A stretch of 64,000 bases of DNA from Ruminiclostridium josui JCM 17888 (GTDB taxonomy: Bacteria > Bacillota > Clostridia > Acetivibrionales > DSM-1351), in assembly GCF_000526495.1 (NCBI RefSeq), contig NZ_JAGE01000001.1, positions 372,001-436,000 on the forward strand, read 5' to 3'. Under the pieces are notes generated by a model that worked only from the letters and a program-made list of their open reading frames with translations, was not told the origin of the DNA and searched no databases. Made by a program: the position numbers and the translations under genes. Shown here in pieces: positions 47,088 to 56,213 of the stretch; positions within the stretch are counted from its first letter, which is position 1; every line of letters starts with the position of its first letter.

Positions 47088-47369
47088 TTATTCTGGTAAT
47101 CTGCCTTCGTACATGATCGACAGTTCTCCATATACCTTACCCCAGTTTCTGAGCTGATTTGTCCACTTTTTCGTGGCCTCAAAGGTTGCCAGATACAGGG
47201 ATTTCAGCAGGGCTGTTCCGCTCGGGAAAACACTCCGTTGGCTGTTCAAACGACGATATGTACTATTTAGGCTTTCTATAGCATTTGTAGTGTATATGAC
47301 CTTACGGACATCTGCAGAAAATTTGAATATAGGGCTGATGGCATCCCAGTTTTTCTGCCAGCTTCTCAT
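47088..47369 (-). pseudogene. IS256-family transposase fragment (C-terminal quarter)
   Basis: About 93 codons matching the end of a mutator-type transposase: SWQKNWDAISPIFKFSADVRK, YTTNAIESLNSTYRRL (with the catalytic Glu) and a tail ending MYEGRLPE. The N-terminal three quarters are absent, replaced by the IstB-type gene. It differs clearly from the neighbouring intact transposase, so it comes from a second element. Confidence 0.85.
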
Positions 47370-47445
47370 TGCGTTAGGATTGTCAATGACGTTTCGATTT
47401 TGTAATTTTATAGCGTTTAAATTTTGCTGTTTTATGGCAAAAAAA

Positions 47446-48489
47446 TTATTCCTTAGTCTTAAATAATGTATTTACCATTGTGGTACTTCCTGTCATCATC
47501 TCCTTTCGTTCCTTTAGACGATAACTTTCACCTTTAATACTTACAACTTGACAATGATGTAGAATTCTGTCAAGAATAGCGGAGGTAATAGTTATATCTG
47601 AGAATACTTCATTCCATGCTGAAAAAGCTTTATTTGAAGTAAATATGGTTGTATTTCTTTCATATCGTTTGGCTATTAATTGAAAAAATAAGTTTGCACC
47701 TTGAATATCCATTGGAAGATATCCAATTTCATCAATGATTAGTACCTTGTATTTGGCAAAGTTCTTCAATCGTTCCTGAAGTCTATTTTCATAATGGGCT
47801 TTATTCAACTGCGTAATTAAGTTATGGCAGTTAATATAATAAGTGGAATATCTATGCTCTGCAGCAATCATTCCAAGTGCTACAGCAAGATGTGTTTTGC
47901 CAACACCAGGAGTACCTAGAAAAACAACATTTTCTTTATTTTCCACAAAGCGCATGGTCGCAAGTTCCATGATCTGCTCTCTGTTAATGCTAGGTTGAAA
48001 ATCAAAGTCAAACATGTCAAGTGTCTTTTTATATGGAAATCCTGACATTTTAATTTGATTTTCCACAGCTCTTGATTTCTTTGACTTGGCTTCCTGCTCT
48101 GCAATGTCACGCAGATATTTCAGATCTTCTTCAGATGACTTCATGGTGTCTTTCATTGCACCAGTGTTCGAAGCCGTTTCACTTGAATATTTGAGTTGAT
48201 CCACAGCATCTGATGCGCCGCCGAACATGTTTCCAAAATTCAATTTGCTTTCAAGGTTCTTGCCGAACTCATTTCCCATGCTGAACGCTTTGCCATATTC
48301 AAGGCGATCAAGATGCGCTGCGCTTGGATCCATGCGATCAATCTTGATCTTTGCATCACCAACCAATTCAGTTGTCATGGTTTTAAGGGTTCCACGCCAC
48401 CCACTGACTGCATCAGCAAGGTTTGAACCGAAAAGTGTGTCCATAGCTGATGCAATCCCTTCAATAATTGAAAGAATGTTGTCTGCCAT
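47446..48489 (-). CDS. Chimeric ORF: phage tape-measure fragment fused to IS21-type IstB ATPase
   Basis: A 347-residue open frame in two parts. Residues 1 to ~145 look like the late part of a phage tail tape-measure protein (LADAVSGWRGTL, KIDRMDPSAAHLDRLEYGKAF, a coiled tail SSEEDLKYLRDIAEQEAKSK). From ~146 on it is IstB, the helper ATPase of IS21 transposition: Walker A FLGTPGVGKTHLAVALG, Walker B VLIIDEIGYLP, and SNKAFSAWNEVFSD. The usual IstB N terminus is missing. The frame is kept across the joint, but no istA is present. It is probably a product of recombination rather than a functional protein. Confidence 0.8.
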   Translation of the reverse strand: MADNILSIIEGIASAMDTLFGSNLADAVSGWRGTLKTMTTELVGDAKIKIDRMDPSAAHLDRLEYGKAFSMGNEFGKNLESKLNFGNMFGGASDAVDQLKYSSETASNTGAMKDTMKSSEEDLKYLRDIAEQEAKSKKSRAVENQIKMSGFPYKKTLDMFDFDFQPSINREQIMELATMRFVENKENVVFLGTPGVGKTHLAVALGMIAAEHRYSTYYINCHNLITQLNKAHYENRLQERLKNFAKYKVLIIDEIGYLPMDIQGANLFFQLIAKRYERNTTIFTSNKAFSAWNEVFSDITITSAILDRILHHCQVVSIKGESYRLKERKEMMTGSTTMVNTLFKTKE

Positions 48490-48584
48490 GCTTGAAAAAA
48501 GTCTGACAATTGTAGTGGTAAACTAAATTTGTAACACCTTGTTCGGATAATATATAATAACTATTATCACAAGGAGGACCAATT

Positions 48585-48878
48585 ATGGCCATACGTTACA
48601 ATGAAGATTTTAAACTTGAAGTAGTTAAAGCCTATATGGCTAGTGATCGTTCCATGAGTGAACTATCAGCTGACTACAACATTGCAAAAAGCACCATCAC
48701 CGGGTGGATAAAAAAATATGGTGAAGAATGCCAATATAAAACTACCACTAAAAAATCACAGGAAGAATCAGAATCCGCAAAGGAAATCAGAAGACTTAAT
48801 CAACTTCTTCATGAGAAGGAAAAAGAAATAGATTTCTTAAAAAAAGCAGCGGCATTCTTCGCGAAGGAAATCGATTAG
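48585..48878 (+). CDS. IS3-family transposase OrfA
   Basis: A 97-residue DNA-binding protein with an HTH (SMSELSADYNIAKSTITGWIKK) and a leucine-zipper tail (IRRLNQLLHEKEKEIDFLKK). It recognises the ends of the element. It ends in TAGTG, where the G-T-G of orfB overlaps its stop by one base. The ATG follows AAGGAGG. Confidence 0.92.
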   Translation: MAIRYNEDFKLEVVKAYMASDRSMSELSADYNIAKSTITGWIKKYGEECQYKTTTKKSQEESESAKEIRRLNQLLHEKEKEIDFLKKAAAFFAKEID

Positions 48879-49762
48879 TGGTATATCGATTCATTGACGA
48901 TTATAAAGAAATATTTGGTTTAAGATGGTTATGCAGACAATTCAAACTAAGCCTTAATTGCTACTACAACTATCTTAAAGACAATAAAAGAGATTATTAC
49001 GAGCAAAAATCAATTATCAACGAGAGGATAAAGTATATCTATTACAACAATAATAGAACCATCGGCTACAGGACTATGAAAATATTTTTGCAAAGATATG
49101 GCATACATCTTAGTACTACTACTGTCCATAAATATATGAATAAAGACCTTAATTTGTCTGCCATTATTATGAGAAAAAAGCCTGACTATAAAAGTTGTAA
49201 GAAACATAAAATCTTTGATAATCTCGTAAAACAAAATTTCACTGTCAATGAAAAGAATAGAATTTGGTGTACTGATTTCACTTACATGCGCCAACCTAAC
49301 GGTAAGTTTAGATACAGCTGTACCATTATAGATTTATATGATAGATCAGCTATTGCATCAATCAATAGCGATTATATAAATACAGAGCTTGCTATTGATA
49401 CACTCACAGAAGCTCTAAAAAAGGAAAAGCCTAGCAATGAAATAATTCTCCACAGCGACCAAGGGGTACAATATACTTCTTGGGAGTTTGTAAACTTTTG
49501 CAAGGATAACGGTGTAACTCAAAGTATGAGCAAAGCTGGCTATCCTTATGACAATGCACCTATGGAAAGACTCTATAATACCTTCAAAAGTTGCTTCTAC
49601 TATAGATATACTTTTGAAAGCATTGAACAATTAGATGAAATGACTAAGCAATATATCAACTGGTACAACTATGTAAGACCTCATTCAGCTAATAATTATA
49701 TGACGCCAATGGAGGTACGATATGGGCATAATTTCCGAACAAAGTGTTACCAAAAAGGTTGA
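48878..49762 (+). CDS. IS3-family transposase OrfB (DDE integrase core)
   Basis: A 294-residue transposase with an HTH_21-type N terminus (YYNNNRTIGYRTMKIFLQRYG) and an rve core with Asp in IWCTDFTYMR, Asp in ILHSDQGVQYTS and Glu in APMERLYNTFKS. It starts with GTG overlapping the orfA stop, so expression depends on coupling or frameshifting. It appears intact. Confidence 0.93.
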   Translation: MVYRFIDDYKEIFGLRWLCRQFKLSLNCYYNYLKDNKRDYYEQKSIINERIKYIYYNNNRTIGYRTMKIFLQRYGIHLSTTTVHKYMNKDLNLSAIIMRKKPDYKSCKKHKIFDNLVKQNFTVNEKNRIWCTDFTYMRQPNGKFRYSCTIIDLYDRSAIASINSDYINTELAIDTLTEALKKEKPSNEIILHSDQGVQYTSWEFVNFCKDNGVTQSMSKAGYPYDNAPMERLYNTFKSCFYYRYTFESIEQLDEMTKQYINWYNYVRPHSANNYMTPMEVRYGHNFRTKCYQKG

Positions 49763-49766
49763 CCAG

Positions 49767-49880
49767 TACAAAACCACCCTTCAGACTTATTCGCACCTTT
49801 ATCCGAATAAGCATGGTGAAGTTGCTGATAAACTTCAAAAATTGGTATCAGATGAAACGGTTGAAACTACTGAAAAATAA
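49767..49880 (+). pseudogene. C-terminal remnant of a tyrosine integrase
   Basis: Thirty-seven codons reading KTTLQTYSHLYPNKHGEVAD then KLQKLVSDETVE, the end of a Tn916/phage-type integrase with the catalytic tyrosine in TYSHLYP. The rest of the gene is gone; the IS3 element ends right before it. The frame stays open back into the IS, to an ATG at 49722 behind GGAGG, so a 52-residue hybrid peptide could be made. It lies about 390 bp from the 3' end of guaA. Confidence 0.8.
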
Positions 49881-49910
49881 AAACTTGTATCATTCATGTA
49901 TCACGAAATA

Positions 49911-49957
49911 AAAAAGAACCCCGAAAACCTTGTAATTCCAAGGCTTCGGGGTTTTTT
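49911..49957 (+). terminator. Terminator after the integrase remnant
   Basis: AACCCCGAA pairs with CTTCGGGGTT, with an inner CCTTG/CAAGG, followed by TTTTTT. The sequence from here to 50145 holds no gene; it includes short GC-rich segments that may be part of an old attachment region. Confidence 0.85.
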
Positions 49958-50144
49958 CTTTGTCCCCCTCCAATCCCTCATTCCCTCTTTTCCATCAAAA
50001 AAGGCAAACTCGCTTTCCCTCCCAAAAATAGGCTCCCAAAATCAAGAGGCTCTCCACATTTTGTGGAAGGCGGGTGGCAGGTCACTTATCAAAAATGCCG
50101 TAACGGCTTTAATATCAAGGGTTTGATACTCCATACAGATAAAT

Positions 50145-50188
50145 AAAAAAGACCCTGAAACAAGTCTAAATGACTTATCTCAAGGTCT
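50145..50188 (-). terminator. Terminator of guaA
   Basis: On the minus strand AGACCTTGAGATAAGTC pairs with GACTTGTTTCAGGGTCT around ATTTA and is followed by TTTTTT. It lies 85 bp past the guaA stop. Confidence 0.85.
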
Positions 50189-50272
50189 CATCTTCATTTA
50201 TTTCTTTTGTTTTTGGGGGAAGCCCATTTTGCCCTTTTCAGGGAAAGGTGGGTTGCCCTTGGACATCGGCGA

Positions 50273-51808
50273 TTATTCCCACTCAATAGTAGCCGGTGGC
50301 TTTGAAGTTATATCATACACAACTCTGTTAATATGTTTTACTTCGTTTACAATACGAGTAGAAACCTTTTCCAGAATATCATATGGAATTCTTGCCCAAT
50401 CGGCTGTCATAAAGTCTGTAGTTGTTACCGCACGAAGAGCCAAAGTATAATCATAAGTTCTTTCATCACCCATTACACCAACACTTCTCATATTTGTCAA
50501 AACTGTGAAATACTGGTTAATTTCTCTGCCCAGTCCGGCTGCTTTTATTTCTTCACGGAAAATGTAGTCAGTATCTCTTAGTATATCCAGCTTTTCTTTT
50601 GTCAAATCACCAATTACTCTGATAGCAAGTCCCGGGCCTGGGAATGGCTGCCTCCAAACCAAATCTTCCGGAATTCCCATTTCCTCTCCGGCCTTTCTTA
50701 CTTCGTCCTTAAAAAGATTTCTCAGAGGTTCGATAATTTCCTTGAAATCAACATGATCCGGTAAACCGCCTACATTGTGGTGGCTCTTAATAACGGCAGC
50801 ATCACCAAGTCCGCTTTCTATAACATCAGGATAAATTGTTCCCTGAACAAGGAAATCAACCTTTCCTATTTTCTTAGCTTCATCTTCAAATACCCTTATA
50901 AATTCCTCACCAATAATCTTTCTCTTGGTTTCAGGATCAGAAACACCTTTAAGTTTCTGCAAAAATCTGTCTTCGCAATTTACACGAATAAGATTGATAT
51001 CATATTGCTTTCTGAATATCTCTTCAACCTGGTCTCCCTCATATTTTCTCAAAAGTCCATGGTCTACAAATATACAAGTCAACTGCTTTCCAACGGCCTT
51101 ATTAATCAAAACTGCTGCAACGGATGAATCAACACCGCCGGACAATGCACACAATACCTTTTTATCTCCAACCTTCTCACGTATTGCTTTTATTGAGTTT
51201 TCAACAAAGGAAGACATCTTCCAGTCACCTTTGCAATGACATATATTGTAAAGGAAGTTTCTAAGCATTTCCTTTCCCTTAGGAGTGTGCATTACCTCTG
51301 GATGGAACTGAACAGCATAGAGATTCTTCTCAACATGCTGCATTGCACCTGTAGGACAATTTGCTGACTTTGCTATTACTTCAAACCCTTGAGGAGGAGT
51401 ATCAACATAGTAAGTATGACTCATCCAGCAAATTGTGTTTTCCTCCACATCTTTGAATAATGGCTGTGAATTATTTACACAAATTTCTACTTTTCCATAT
51501 TCACGCTGATTTGCAGCAGTTACACTACCTCCCAGCATTACGCTCATAAGCTGCATTCCATAACATATACCCAGAACAGGTATCCCCAGTTCAAACACTC
51601 CGGGATCACATTTTGGTGCTCCTTCATCTAAAACAGAATTAGGTCCCCCTGTAAAAATTATTCCTTTTGGATTGTATGATTTTATACGTTCTAAAGATGC
51701 GTTATAAGGAATTACCTCGCAATAAACATTTGCTTCCCTTACCCGGCGTGCAATCAGCTGATTGTACTGTCCGCCGAAATCAAGAACTAAGACCATTTCA
51801 TTGTTCAA
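50273..51808 (-). CDS. guaA: GMP synthase (glutamine-hydrolysing)
   Basis: A 511-residue enzyme converting XMP to GMP. The class I glutaminase domain has GGPNSVLDE, catalytic Cys in [12 protein letters not shown] and His/Glu in [11 protein letters not shown]. The PP-loop ATPase is [13 protein letters not shown] near residue 225. The dimerisation domain ends KPPATIEWE, the normal end of the protein, so any element once integrated here left the gene intact. GAGGAG sits at good distance from a TTG at 51808, preferred over the ATG at 51796. Confidence 0.97.
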   Translation of the reverse strand: MNNEMVLVLDFGGQYNQLIARRVREANVYCEVIPYNASLERIKSYNPKGIIFTGGPNSVLDEGAPKCDPGVFELGIPVLGICYGMQLMSVMLGGSVTAANQREYGKVEICVNNSQPLFKDVEENTICWMSHTYYVDTPPQGFEVIAKSANCPTGAMQHVEKNLYAVQFHPEVMHTPKGKEMLRNFLYNICHCKGDWKMSSFVENSIKAIREKVGDKKVLCALSGGVDSSVAAVLINKAVGKQLTCIFVDHGLLRKYEGDQVEEIFRKQYDINLIRVNCEDRFLQKLKGVSDPETKRKIIGEEFIRVFEDEAKKIGKVDFLVQGTIYPDVIESGLGDAAVIKSHHNVGGLPDHVDFKEIIEPLRNLFKDEVRKAGEEMGIPEDLVWRQPFPGPGLAIRVIGDLTKEKLDILRDTDYIFREEIKAAGLGREINQYFTVLTNMRSVGVMGDERTYDYTLALRAVTTTDFMTADWARIPYDILEKVSTRIVNEVKHINRVVYDITSKPPATIEWE

Positions 51809-51924
51809 AACTAACCGCTCCTCTTTATTTAAAATATTTTTTTATACATTAAAATACTTTTTTGGCACAGTATTTTTATATTATATCGAATTTTATCTTT
51901 TATGCATAGCATAAAGTGATAAAT

Positions 51925-52869
51925 TTAGTCCTTAAATCTTTCTAATGCACTTCCGTTCAAATAATTAAACAACCTTCCCTGATAACTACCGTTTTCCTTC
52001 ATTCTCTCTTCAATTTTATCATGAATTTTCCACCAGCTTGTTGACCAGTTGCAAAATACAGTCCTATCTTCCGGGGCCCGTCCCATTAACCTTTGTACAA
52101 CTATTTCAGGATTTAAGTGTTCAAGAAAAGCTATTGTTCTGTCAATGAATTCATCCATTGAAACTGGAGTTATTTCTCCTTTATCATACATTTTTTCAAG
52201 AACAGTATCCTTCAAAATGTACAATGAATGGCACTTCACCTGTTGAATCCCCAGAGCAGATAAAATTTTAGCACCTTCTATAACATCATCAATATTATCT
52301 GTAGGCAAATCAGTAATATAATGAGCACAGGCTTCAAGGTCATATTTCTTTATTCTTATAACCGCATCTATAAATTGTGCTAAAGTATGCCCCCTTTGGA
52401 GAAATTTCAGTGAATGGTAATTAACCGTTTGAAGACCCAGTTCAATTACAATATCAATACCCTTTTCCTTTTTAATTTCTGCAAGAAACTCCATATATCT
52501 ATCGTTAATACAGTCCGGCCTTGTAGAAATATATATTGCTACTATGCCTTCCTGACACGCCTCAGAGATATTTTTCTTGAATTCTTCAAAAGGGAGATAT
52601 GTGTTTGAATAATTCTGAAAATATGCAATAAAAATATCACTTCCATAGTTTTTGCCTATGTACCTGGCATTTTGTGATAGCTGCTGTGATACAGACATAG
52701 TACTAGAAAGATTTTCGAAACCAGCACCCTCTTCACCGCAGAAAATACATCCGGATAAGCTGAGGCTTCCATCCCTGTTAGGACAGGTAACAGGAAGATT
52801 CAACGGAAGCTTGTACACCTTTTTGCCATATCTTTTTTTAAGGTAATCAGAGAATTTATTGTACAGCAA
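51925..52869 (-). CDS. Radical SAM protein of the TIGR01212/YhcC type
   Basis: About 314 residues. The radical-SAM cluster lies in TCPNRDGSLSLSGCIFC, spaced wider than the usual CxxxCxxC, as is typical of this subfamily. ISTRPDCINDRYM, LGLQTVNYHSLKFLQRGH and VKCHSLYILKDTVLEKMY are family hallmarks. The TTG at 52869 follows GGGAAGG and overlaps larC by 14 bp; a GTG at 52899 is possible. The substrate is not established for the family. Confidence 0.85.
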   Translation of the reverse strand: MLYNKFSDYLKKRYGKKVYKLPLNLPVTCPNRDGSLSLSGCIFCGEEGAGFENLSSTMSVSQQLSQNARYIGKNYGSDIFIAYFQNYSNTYLPFEEFKKNISEACQEGIVAIYISTRPDCINDRYMEFLAEIKKEKGIDIVIELGLQTVNYHSLKFLQRGHTLAQFIDAVIRIKKYDLEACAHYITDLPTDNIDDVIEGAKILSALGIQQVKCHSLYILKDTVLEKMYDKGEITPVSMDEFIDRTIAFLEHLNPEIVVQRLMGRAPEDRTVFCNWSTSWWKIHDKIEERMKENGSYQGRLFNYLNGSALERFKD

Positions 52870-54190
52870 TGTCGTAACCTTCCCGCCTGTATTTTTCACT
52901 TACTAATTCATATACTTCCTTTATGGGCATACCTGTTTTTAATGCAATGCTCCTGCAATCTTCATATTCAGGTGCAAACTTCATTATGTCACCAAGATTA
53001 GCAACCTTTACGCGAACATCCCCATATTGAGTATTAACCTTTACTAACTCCCTGTCCATACAAAATCTTTGTGAATGGCTTATCCTGATACCAAGAGTAG
53101 AAGTTTCGCTGAAAATGATATCTGATATCTTTTTTTCTTCTCCGCATTTAACAAGTACAGTCAGCATTGCTGAAGGCCTGCCTTTTTTCATATAAATAGG
53201 AGTGTAATAAACGTCAAGAGCCCCGCTGTCAAGTAACTTTTCCATTGTATAACCCATAATTTCGGGAGACATATTGTCTATATTTGTTTCAAGTATGCTT
53301 ATTTCATCATTTGGTATCATATCTTGTTGGTACAGACTTCCCATAACTACTCTCAGAGCATTAAAACGGCCTGTTTCCCTTTTGCCCATACCATATCCGG
53401 TTTTTTCAATAGACATAGGAGGCATTTTACCAAATCCCGAAGATATGATTTTTATAATACCAAGTCCCGTTGGAGTAACCAATTCAAAGGGAATGTCTTC
53501 TGTGATAAGAGGGATTTTACTACTGCACAGCATTTCCATTACAGCAGGAACAGGAATAGGCAGGAGTCCGTGGGCACACTTTACAAAGCCCTTTCCTTCA
53601 TGAAGCTCCGAGGCAAATATTCTTTCTATTCCCAGCATATCAAGGCATATACATGAGCCTACAATGTCAACAATAGAATCAACAGCTCCAACCTCATGAA
53701 AATGGACTTCATTTATATCCTTGCCATGAACCTTTGCTTCCGCCCTTGCTATCTCTCTGAAAATCTTTATACTCATTGACTTTACTCTAGGTCTCAGCTC
53801 ACTCTTATTTATAATAAGCTCAATGTCTTCAAGATTTCTCTCTGAATGGTGGTTATGGTTATGCTCATGGTTATGCTCATGGTTATGCTCATGGTTGTGC
53901 CCATGGTTGTGCTCATGCTCTCCGTGGTGATGGTGGTCTGTATGATGTATTTCTCCGTACTGATGCTCCTCATCCCTTTCATAATGCCCTGCTTTATCTA
54001 ATATTACATGTACATCAGTACCGCTTATTCCATTTTTAACTTTCTTATTTATCTCAATAGAATACCCATCAACCTTTAGCTTCTTAAGCTCTGTTAAAAA
54101 TGCGGTTTTGTCAATTCCAAGGTCAAGCAGCGCACCTAAAGTCATATCTCCGCTTATGCCTGAAAAGCAGTCGAAATATAAAACCTTCAT
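52856..54190 (-). CDS. larC: Nickel-pincer cofactor synthase LarC
   Basis: A 444-residue CTP-dependent nickel insertase. It opens LYFDCFSGISGDMTLGALLD and has VHFHEVGAVDSIVDIVG, ILETNIDNMSPEIMGY and a C-terminal domain after MKKGRPSAMLTVL. A His/Glu/Asn-rich stretch at about residues 75-115, coded by a 12-bp tandem repeat near 53846-53945, is expected to hold nickel. Lar proteins make the NPN cofactor of lactate racemase and related enzymes. larB lies just upstream; larE and larA are not in the window. Confidence 0.95.
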   Translation of the reverse strand: MKVLYFDCFSGISGDMTLGALLDLGIDKTAFLTELKKLKVDGYSIEINKKVKNGISGTDVHVILDKAGHYERDEEHQYGEIHHTDHHHHGEHEHNHGHNHEHNHEHNHEHNHNHHSERNLEDIELIINKSELRPRVKSMSIKIFREIARAEAKVHGKDINEVHFHEVGAVDSIVDIVGSCICLDMLGIERIFASELHEGKGFVKCAHGLLPIPVPAVMEMLCSSKIPLITEDIPFELVTPTGLGIIKIISSGFGKMPPMSIEKTGYGMGKRETGRFNALRVVMGSLYQQDMIPNDEISILETNIDNMSPEIMGYTMEKLLDSGALDVYYTPIYMKKGRPSAMLTVLVKCGEEKKISDIIFSETSTLGIRISHSQRFCMDRELVKVNTQYGDVRVKVANLGDIMKFAPEYEDCRSIALKTGMPIKEVYELVSEKYRREGYDIAVQ

Positions 54191-54230
54191 TAGTTCCTCC
54201 TAATTTACATAAATAGTATCATATGTTAAA

Positions 54231-54254
54231 CGGGACACATGAATATGTCCCGTT
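54231..54254 (-). terminator. Hairpin between larB and larC
   Basis: ACGGGACA pairs with TGTCCCGT. Only three T follow, so it may weaken rather than stop transcription into larC. Confidence 0.45.
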
Positions 54255-54259
54255 ATTAG

Positions 54260-55006
54260 TTAAAGTTTGTTAATATTACTTGCAAGATATCCTGCCCCGA
54301 ATCCATTATCTATATTCACTACGCCGATTCCGCTGGCACAACTATTGAGCATAGTTAGCAGTGCTGACAGTCCCCCGAAGTTTGCACCATAACCAACGCT
54401 GGTAGGAACAGCAATAACCGGTTTGTCAACAAGTCCTCCCACAACACTAGCTAATGCACCTTCCATTCCTGCCACAACAATGATTACATTTGCTCGGGAA
54501 ATCACATCCATTTTAGACAGAAGTCTGTGAATACCCGCAACACCTACATCATAAATCCTGTTAACCTTGTTTCCAAGGACTTCTGCTGTAATTGCAGCTT
54601 CCTCTGCAACAGGAATATCTGAAGTTCCTGCTGTGATTACAGCAATTTCTTTTTCTGAAACTATAATCTTTTTACGTTTAATAACAACAATCCTAGCATC
54701 TCTGTGATATTCTGCATCACATGTGATTTCGCTGATAGCGTCATAAACCTCACGAGAGGCACGAGTAGCAAGGATATTATTATTTTTCTCCATAAGCCTT
54801 TCAACAATTTCCACTATCTGATTAATGGTTTTTCCTTCGCAGTAAATTACCTCAGGATATCCATTTCTTATAGCCCTATGGTGATCGACTTTTGCAAAGC
54901 CTAAGTCCTCATAAGGCAAATTCTTAATTTCCTTATACGCATGTTCTACATCAATAGAGCCGTTTTTAACATCTTCAAGCAACTTTTTAAGATCATTTGA
55001 ATTCAT
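54260..55006 (-). CDS. larB: Nickel-pincer cofactor biosynthesis protein LarB (AIR carboxylase-like)
   Basis: A 248-residue protein. The C-terminal part is PurE-like: VITAGTSDIPVAEEAAITAE, VIIVVAGMEGALASVVGGL and TSVGYGANFGGLSALLTML. The N-terminal part has LGFAKVDHHRAIRNGYPEVIY. LarB carboxylates and hydrolyses nicotinic acid adenine dinucleotide in the first step of NPN cofactor synthesis. It is upstream of larC on the same strand. Confidence 0.93.
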   Translation of the reverse strand: MNSNDLKKLLEDVKNGSIDVEHAYKEIKNLPYEDLGFAKVDHHRAIRNGYPEVIYCEGKTINQIVEIVERLMEKNNNILATRASREVYDAISEITCDAEYHRDARIVVIKRKKIIVSEKEIAVITAGTSDIPVAEEAAITAEVLGNKVNRIYDVGVAGIHRLLSKMDVISRANVIIVVAGMEGALASVVGGLVDKPVIAVPTSVGYGANFGGLSALLTMLNSCASGIGVVNIDNGFGAGYLASNINKL

Positions 55007-55022
55007 ATTTTCACGTCTCCTA

Positions 55023-56145
55023 TCAAGGTTGCACTACATTATCAGATTTCTCCATTGAAAGATATGCATTGATAAAGCCATCCAGTTCACCATCCATGAC
55101 CGCATCAACATTTCCTTCTTCATAATTGGTTCTATGGTCTTTTACAAGAGTATACGGACAGAACACATAGGAACGTATCTGGCTTCCCCATGCTATTTCC
55201 ATCTGAACTCCTTTTAAGTCCTCTATCTTTTCTTTTTGCTCTCGTTCTTTCAATTCAAACAGCTTTGCTTTCAGCATTTTCATGGCAGTATCCTTGTTCT
55301 GGAACTGTGAACGCTCTGTTTGGCATGAAACAACAACTCCTGTAGGTATATGTGTTATTCTTATAGCTGAATCAGTCTTGTTTATGTGCTGTCCTCCAGC
55401 ACCGCTGGCTCTATAGGTATCAATTCTCAAGTCATCCGGATTTATATTTATCTCTATGGTATCATCCAGTTCAGGCATTACATCTGCAGATGCAAATGAA
55501 GTATGTCTTCTGCCTGATGCATCAAAAGGAGAAATTCTTACTAAACGGTGGACTCCTTTTTCAGATTTAAGGTATCCATAGGCATTTTCCCCAATTACGT
55601 GTATGGTTACGCTCTTTATACCTGCTTCGTCACCGTCAAGATAGTCAAGTATCTTTACCTCGAAGCCCTTTGCTTCTCCCCATCTTGTAAACATTCTCAA
55701 AAGCATTTGCACCCAGTCCTGAGCTTCAGTTCCCCCGGCTCCTGCATGCAATGTAAGTATGGCATTATTTTTGTCATATGGTCCTGTGAGAAGTGTTTCA
55801 AGTCTTAGCGATTCCAAATTGTGTTTTAGTTGCTGAAGGCCTTCCCCTACCTCAGGAATTACGCTTTCATCCTGCTCTTCCAGTCCCAGTTCTGCAAGAG
55901 TAAATAAATCCTCCCACTGGGTTGTTATATTGTTAAATCTTTCTATCTTAGTTTTTAAACTTTTTGTCCTCTGAAGTACCTTTTGGGAATTCTCCATGTC
56001 ATTCCAAAATTCAGGCTCAGAAGCCTTATGCTCCAACTCCGCTATCTCATCACTTATTCTAGCGATGTCAAAGTGAAGCCCTCATTTCCTCTAAATTGCT
56101 TTTCAAGCCCTGAAGCTCAAGCTTGTATTCTTCCAGTTCAAGCAT
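55023..56145 (-). CDS. prfB: Peptide chain release factor 2, programmed +1 frameshift
   Basis: Read as one gene with a +1 shift. The first 25 codons (MLELEEYKLELQGLKSNLEE onward) end at an in-frame CTT TGA C; the TGA is at 56068-56070. Shifting one base continues as DIARISDEIAELEHKASEPE and on through the full factor, with SASGAGGQHINK-type GGQ (ASGAGGQHINKT) and a domain ending in FINAYLSMEK. RF2 ends translation at TGA and TAA and controls its own level through this shift. AGGG lies a few bases upstream of CTT, a little further than in the classic site. The ATG at 56145 follows AAAGGGATG. Confidence 0.95.
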
Positions 56146-56213
56146 TTAATCATCCCTTTCAAATTAAGTAATACTTCTATTATATCCGACATATCAAATT
56201 TCTGCTATTATTT

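Larger units (their letters stand above)
48516..49765 (+). mobile_element. Complete IS3-family insertion sequence
   Basis: A 1250-bp element. Its ends, TGGTAAACTAAATTTGTAAC at the left and TGGTCAACCTTTTTGGTAAC reversed from the right, are imperfect inverted repeats beginning with TG. It holds two orfs, A and B. No clear direct repeat flanks it, and the two flanks are unrelated gene fragments, which suggests recombination after insertion. Confidence 0.88.

Noticed and set aside
48500..49775. Target-site duplication around the IS3 element
   Set aside because: The flanking bases (TAG on the left, GTA on the right) do not match when the ends are set at TG and CA; a three-base match needs an asymmetric end, so none is claimed.
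50101..50272. Purine riboswitch for guaA
   Set aside because: The sequence is downstream of guaA and forms its terminator; the real upstream region (51809-51924) shows no purine-riboswitch core.
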